Assembly (NCBI RefSeq): GCF_000718515.1
Contig: NZ_JNZS01000001.1
Span: forward strand, 283,503-347,502
DNA length: 64,000 nucleotides
Reading direction: 5' to 3'
From: Micromonospora parva
GTDB lineage: Bacteria; Actinomycetota; Actinomycetes; Mycobacteriales; Micromonosporaceae
Part shown: one piece after another, positions 62,601-64,000 of the stretch
How the letters are laid out: each line of letters opens with the position of its first letter
Position numbering within the stretch: the stretch's first letter is position 1
The notes under the pieces: generated by a model
Database searches by the model: none
What the model was told of the DNA's origin: nothing
Seen by the model: the letters and a program-made list of their open reading frames with translations, nothing else
Translations under genes and position numbers: made by a program

Positions 62601-62958
62601 AGCGAACCGTGGTCTGCCGCAGCGGGCTGGTCACCAGGCTCTTACTGGCCGAACCCTTCGGGCAGAGCCGACCCCGCGAGATCGGACTGTCCGGATCACC
62701 CTCGATCTGACTGACCCGCCCGTCCTTGACGAACACCCGCTGACCACACCCGACGGCGCAGTACGGGCAGACGGAACGGGCGACCGAATCGGCGGTGTCG
62801 GTGCGGGCGGTGAGCGCGCGGGACCCGTCGGACTTCGCCGCCGCGCCCCGACCCAGCGGGTCCGTGCCGGTAAGCTGCCGGTACACCGGCCAACCCTCGA
62901 TAAAGGTCCGCAGGCCCAACCCCGACACCCCCTCCCACGCGAGCGACCCTCTGAACAT
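59566..62958 (-). CDS. fdhA: Formate dehydrogenase alpha subunit, selenocysteine-containing
   Basis: One reading frame of 1130 residues is interrupted by a single TGA at codon 203 (62350-62352). The N-terminal part has the [4Fe-4S] ligands Cys64, Cys67, Cys71 and Cys99 (CPYCAVGCGQ, GRLCPKGSAS). The residues around the UGA, NQARI-U-HSATVPGLGASFGRGG, match FdhA active sites where Sec binds molybdenum. The molybdopterin domains follow. It oxidises formate to CO2. The annotated start (ATG 62958) could be a few codons early (FIEGWPVYRQLTGTDPLGRG is the usual beginning). The frame runs 133 bases into fdhB, and the last roughly 45 residues do not look native. Confidence 0.92.
62321..62337 (-). promoter_or_regulatory. 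Bacterial SECIS-like hairpin after the Sec UGA
   Basis: On the minus strand, 12 bases after the UGA, GTCCCC (62337-62332) pairs with GGGGGC (62326-62321) around the apical loop GGTCT. The E. coli fdhF SECIS has the same GGUCU loop, which SelB recognises. The hairpin is inside the coding frame of fdhA. Confidence 0.75.
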
Positions 62959-63214
62959 AGGTCAACCGAGACAGGTTCGCGAACCGGGGATACCGACAGC
63001 GCCGCCCCCGGCCGTTGGGCCGGGTGCGGCGCTGGGTGTCGGTGTGCAGGTCGCCTCTCGGCGAGTGGCACGACGCGGCTCCAGCCGAACGGTATTCCGC
63101 GAAGGCGATAGTAGGTGAGGCCCGGGGACACTGAGTCACACCGACACTGTCCTCAACCAGCCGCACCCCCACCTTGTTCCCCGCGCAGGCCGCCATCGGT
63201 CTCCGCGCCGCTGG
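62959..63214. other. Upstream region of fdhA, no gene seen
   Basis: No convincing gene is present on either strand. The stretch must hold the fdhA promoter. I see no recognisable regulator site, and long open frames here are due to the high GC content. Confidence 0.5.
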
Positions 63215-63580
63215 GGTTGGCGCACGGACGCGCCGGCTTCCCGGGTGGGCCGCCGTCGTTTCCGCGCGGGCGGTCGTAGGTTGGCGCGCGGACCACCGTG
63301 GCTTGCCTCGCGGGCGGTCGTGGGTTGCCGCGCGGGTGGTCATCGTTCCCGCGCGGGTCGTCCCGGGTTGGCGCGCGGGCCGCCGTTGGTTGCCTCGCGG
63401 GCGGTCGTGGGTTGGCGCGCGGTCCGCCGTCGGTTGCCGCGCGGGTGGTCGTCCTTCCCGCGCGGGTCGTCCCGGGTTGGCGCGCGGGCCGCCGTCGGTT
63501 GCCGCACGGACCGCGGTCGGTTGCCGCACGAACCACCGTCGTTCCCGCACGGGCCGCCGTGGCGTCGCCGCACGTCGCGG
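63215..63580. repeat. 22-bp minisatellite (about 16 imperfect units)
   Basis: Units of 21-22 bases such as GGTTGCCGCGCGGG plus GCCGCCGTC or GTGGTCGTC repeat about 16 times. A higher-order copy is present: the block beginning GTTGCCGCGCGGGTGGTC at 63324 recurs at 63433, 109 bases later, with the following four units in the same order. The repeat length is not a multiple of three, so it is not coding, although many frames are open. Confidence 0.85.
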
Positions 63581-63692
63581 CACGACACTGCCCCGCCCGC
63601 GACGGGTCGGCCAGCGCGGTGCCCGACCCACCCCACGACGGAGCCACCTCACCGCGACGCCCCACCGCGACGCTCAACCAGGACCCGGAATC

Positions 63693-63747
63693 GCGAGATC
63701 TTGGACAGTTTCCGTTCTCACGTAACGGAAACTGTCCAAGATCTCGC
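63693..63747. repeat. 24-bp perfect inverted repeat
   Basis: GCGAGATCTTGGACAGTTTC plus CGTT (63693-63716) and its exact reverse complement (63724-63747) flank the 7-base loop CTCACGT. The arms are AT-richer than the surroundings. It may be a dispersed REP-like element, a terminator, or a remnant of a mobile element. Confidence 0.9.
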
Positions 63748-63798
63748 CAACGAATGACGCGACGACGCCGGCGCGCACCACCACGTGACACATACGCC

Positions 63799-63834
63799 GC
63801 TGGCCGGCACCCCGGGTTGCGGGTGCCGGCCAGC
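63799..63834 (-). terminator. Terminator hairpin for the gene at the right edge
   Basis: GCTGGCCGGCACCC (63799-63812) pairs perfectly with GGGTGCCGGCCAGC (63821-63834) around an 8-base loop. It lies 80 bases after the stop of the right-edge gene on the minus strand. Confidence 0.75.
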
Positions 63835-63844
63835 GGTCAGAGTC

Positions 63845-63884
63845 GTGCGGTGGTGCGGTGGTGCGGTGGTGCGGTGGTGCGGTG
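63845..63884. repeat. Octamer tandem repeat
   Basis: GTGCGGTG occurs five times in a row, with one more related copy around 63901-63908. It sits between the terminator and the stop codon of the right-edge gene. Confidence 0.8.
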
Positions 63885-63915
63885 GTGTTGCTGTTCGGTC
63901 GTGCGGTGGTGCGGG

Positions 63916-64000
63916 TCAGCTGTTCCAGTGCTGGGCGACGAGGTCGGTGGCCTGCTGCTCCCACTGGGCGTAGGCGTCCGGGTACGCCGACACCTGCACC
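63916..64000 (-). CDS. C-terminal fragment of an unidentified protein (5' part outside window)
   Basis: The minus-strand frame is open from the window edge to a TGA at 63916-63918, encoding VQVSAYPDAYAQWEQQATDL and then VAQHWNS. A terminator follows, which supports a real 3' end. The piece is too short for me to assign a family. Confidence 0.55.
   Translation of the reverse strand, partial: VQVSAYPDAYAQWEQQATDLVAQHWNS

Noticed and set aside
63215..63580. CRISPR array
   Set aside because: Units are contiguous and all similar, with no unique spacers of constant length and no cas genes nearby.
63153..63791. 212-codon minus-strand frame through the minisatellite with repeated RGN/PTTARA units
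   Set aside because: The repeat unit is 22 bases, not a multiple of three, so several frames stay open by composition alone. No start context or family supports a protein.

Overview
The window is high-GC DNA with GTG starts, short gene overlaps and actinobacterial gene families. A mycothiol-type DinB enzyme, a GarA-type FHA protein, DivIVA-like coiled-coil proteins and the conserved pgsA / DUF881 / small-basic / DUF881 / gcvH / garA / merR / bifunctional nuclease / merR block place it in the Actinomycetota. The overall style fits Micromonosporaceae (Micromonospora or a close relative), but the genus is inference.

Layout. 1-5.8 kb: the end of an Eis-like acetyltransferase, two divergent MarR regulators, a PrxQ peroxiredoxin, an SDR oxidoreductase, and an oxalate/formate-type MFS transporter with its 41-residue partner. 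5.9-10 kb: glucose-6-phosphate dehydrogenase, a secreted GH20 hexosaminidase and an alpha/beta hydrolase. 10-15.5 kb: a large NACHT-LRR NTPase of the bacterial NLR/antiphage type, a site matching the actinobacterial chromosomal dif consensus, a zinc-ribbon hypothetical gene, and a tyrosine recombinase whose start codon lies inside a second dif-like palindrome. The window therefore probably contains the replication terminus. 15.5-25.4 kb: a fasciclin protein, a secreted M14 carboxypeptidase, a NarL-type two-component pair, an ArsB/NhaD permease, a K+/H+ antiporter with an RCK-like partner, an EEP hydrolase and a TSUP permease. 25.4-33.6 kb: peptide deformylase, PabB-like synthase, a DUF5999-type protein, gcvP behind a glycine riboswitch, a sirtuin, a MerR-PP2C fusion and a small NAD(P)-binding protein.

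33.6-44.3 kb is almost all on the minus strand: mycothiol enzyme, methyltransferase, DivIVA-like protein, flavohaemoglobin plus truncated haemoglobin (NO/O2 chemistry), then the garA/gcvH/pgsA block, which matches the order of Mycobacterium tuberculosis Rv1822-Rv1830. 44.6-54.3 kb holds MarR, a SpoIIE-type phosphatase, a DUF574 methyltransferase, a universal stress protein, several small unknowns, an HhH glycosylase-like protein, a CNNM/CBS membrane protein and a TetR-alcohol dehydrogenase pair.

54.3-63 kb is a selenium/formate module on the minus strand: fdhA (in-frame UGA for selenocysteine followed by a SECIS-like hairpin with a GGTCT loop), fdhB, an NrfD-like membrane subunit, tRNA-Sec, selA and selB. 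The genes for making and inserting selenocysteine thus sit beside a selenoprotein that needs them. fdhB has a small deletion that breaks its frame. 63-64 kb is non-coding: a 22-bp minisatellite, a perfect 24-bp inverted repeat, a terminator and an octamer repeat, then the 3' end of an unidentified gene.

By eye the top strand is C-rich up to about 14.8 kb, G-rich from there to about 27.4 kb, and C-rich again afterwards, regardless of gene direction. The first switch coincides with dif.
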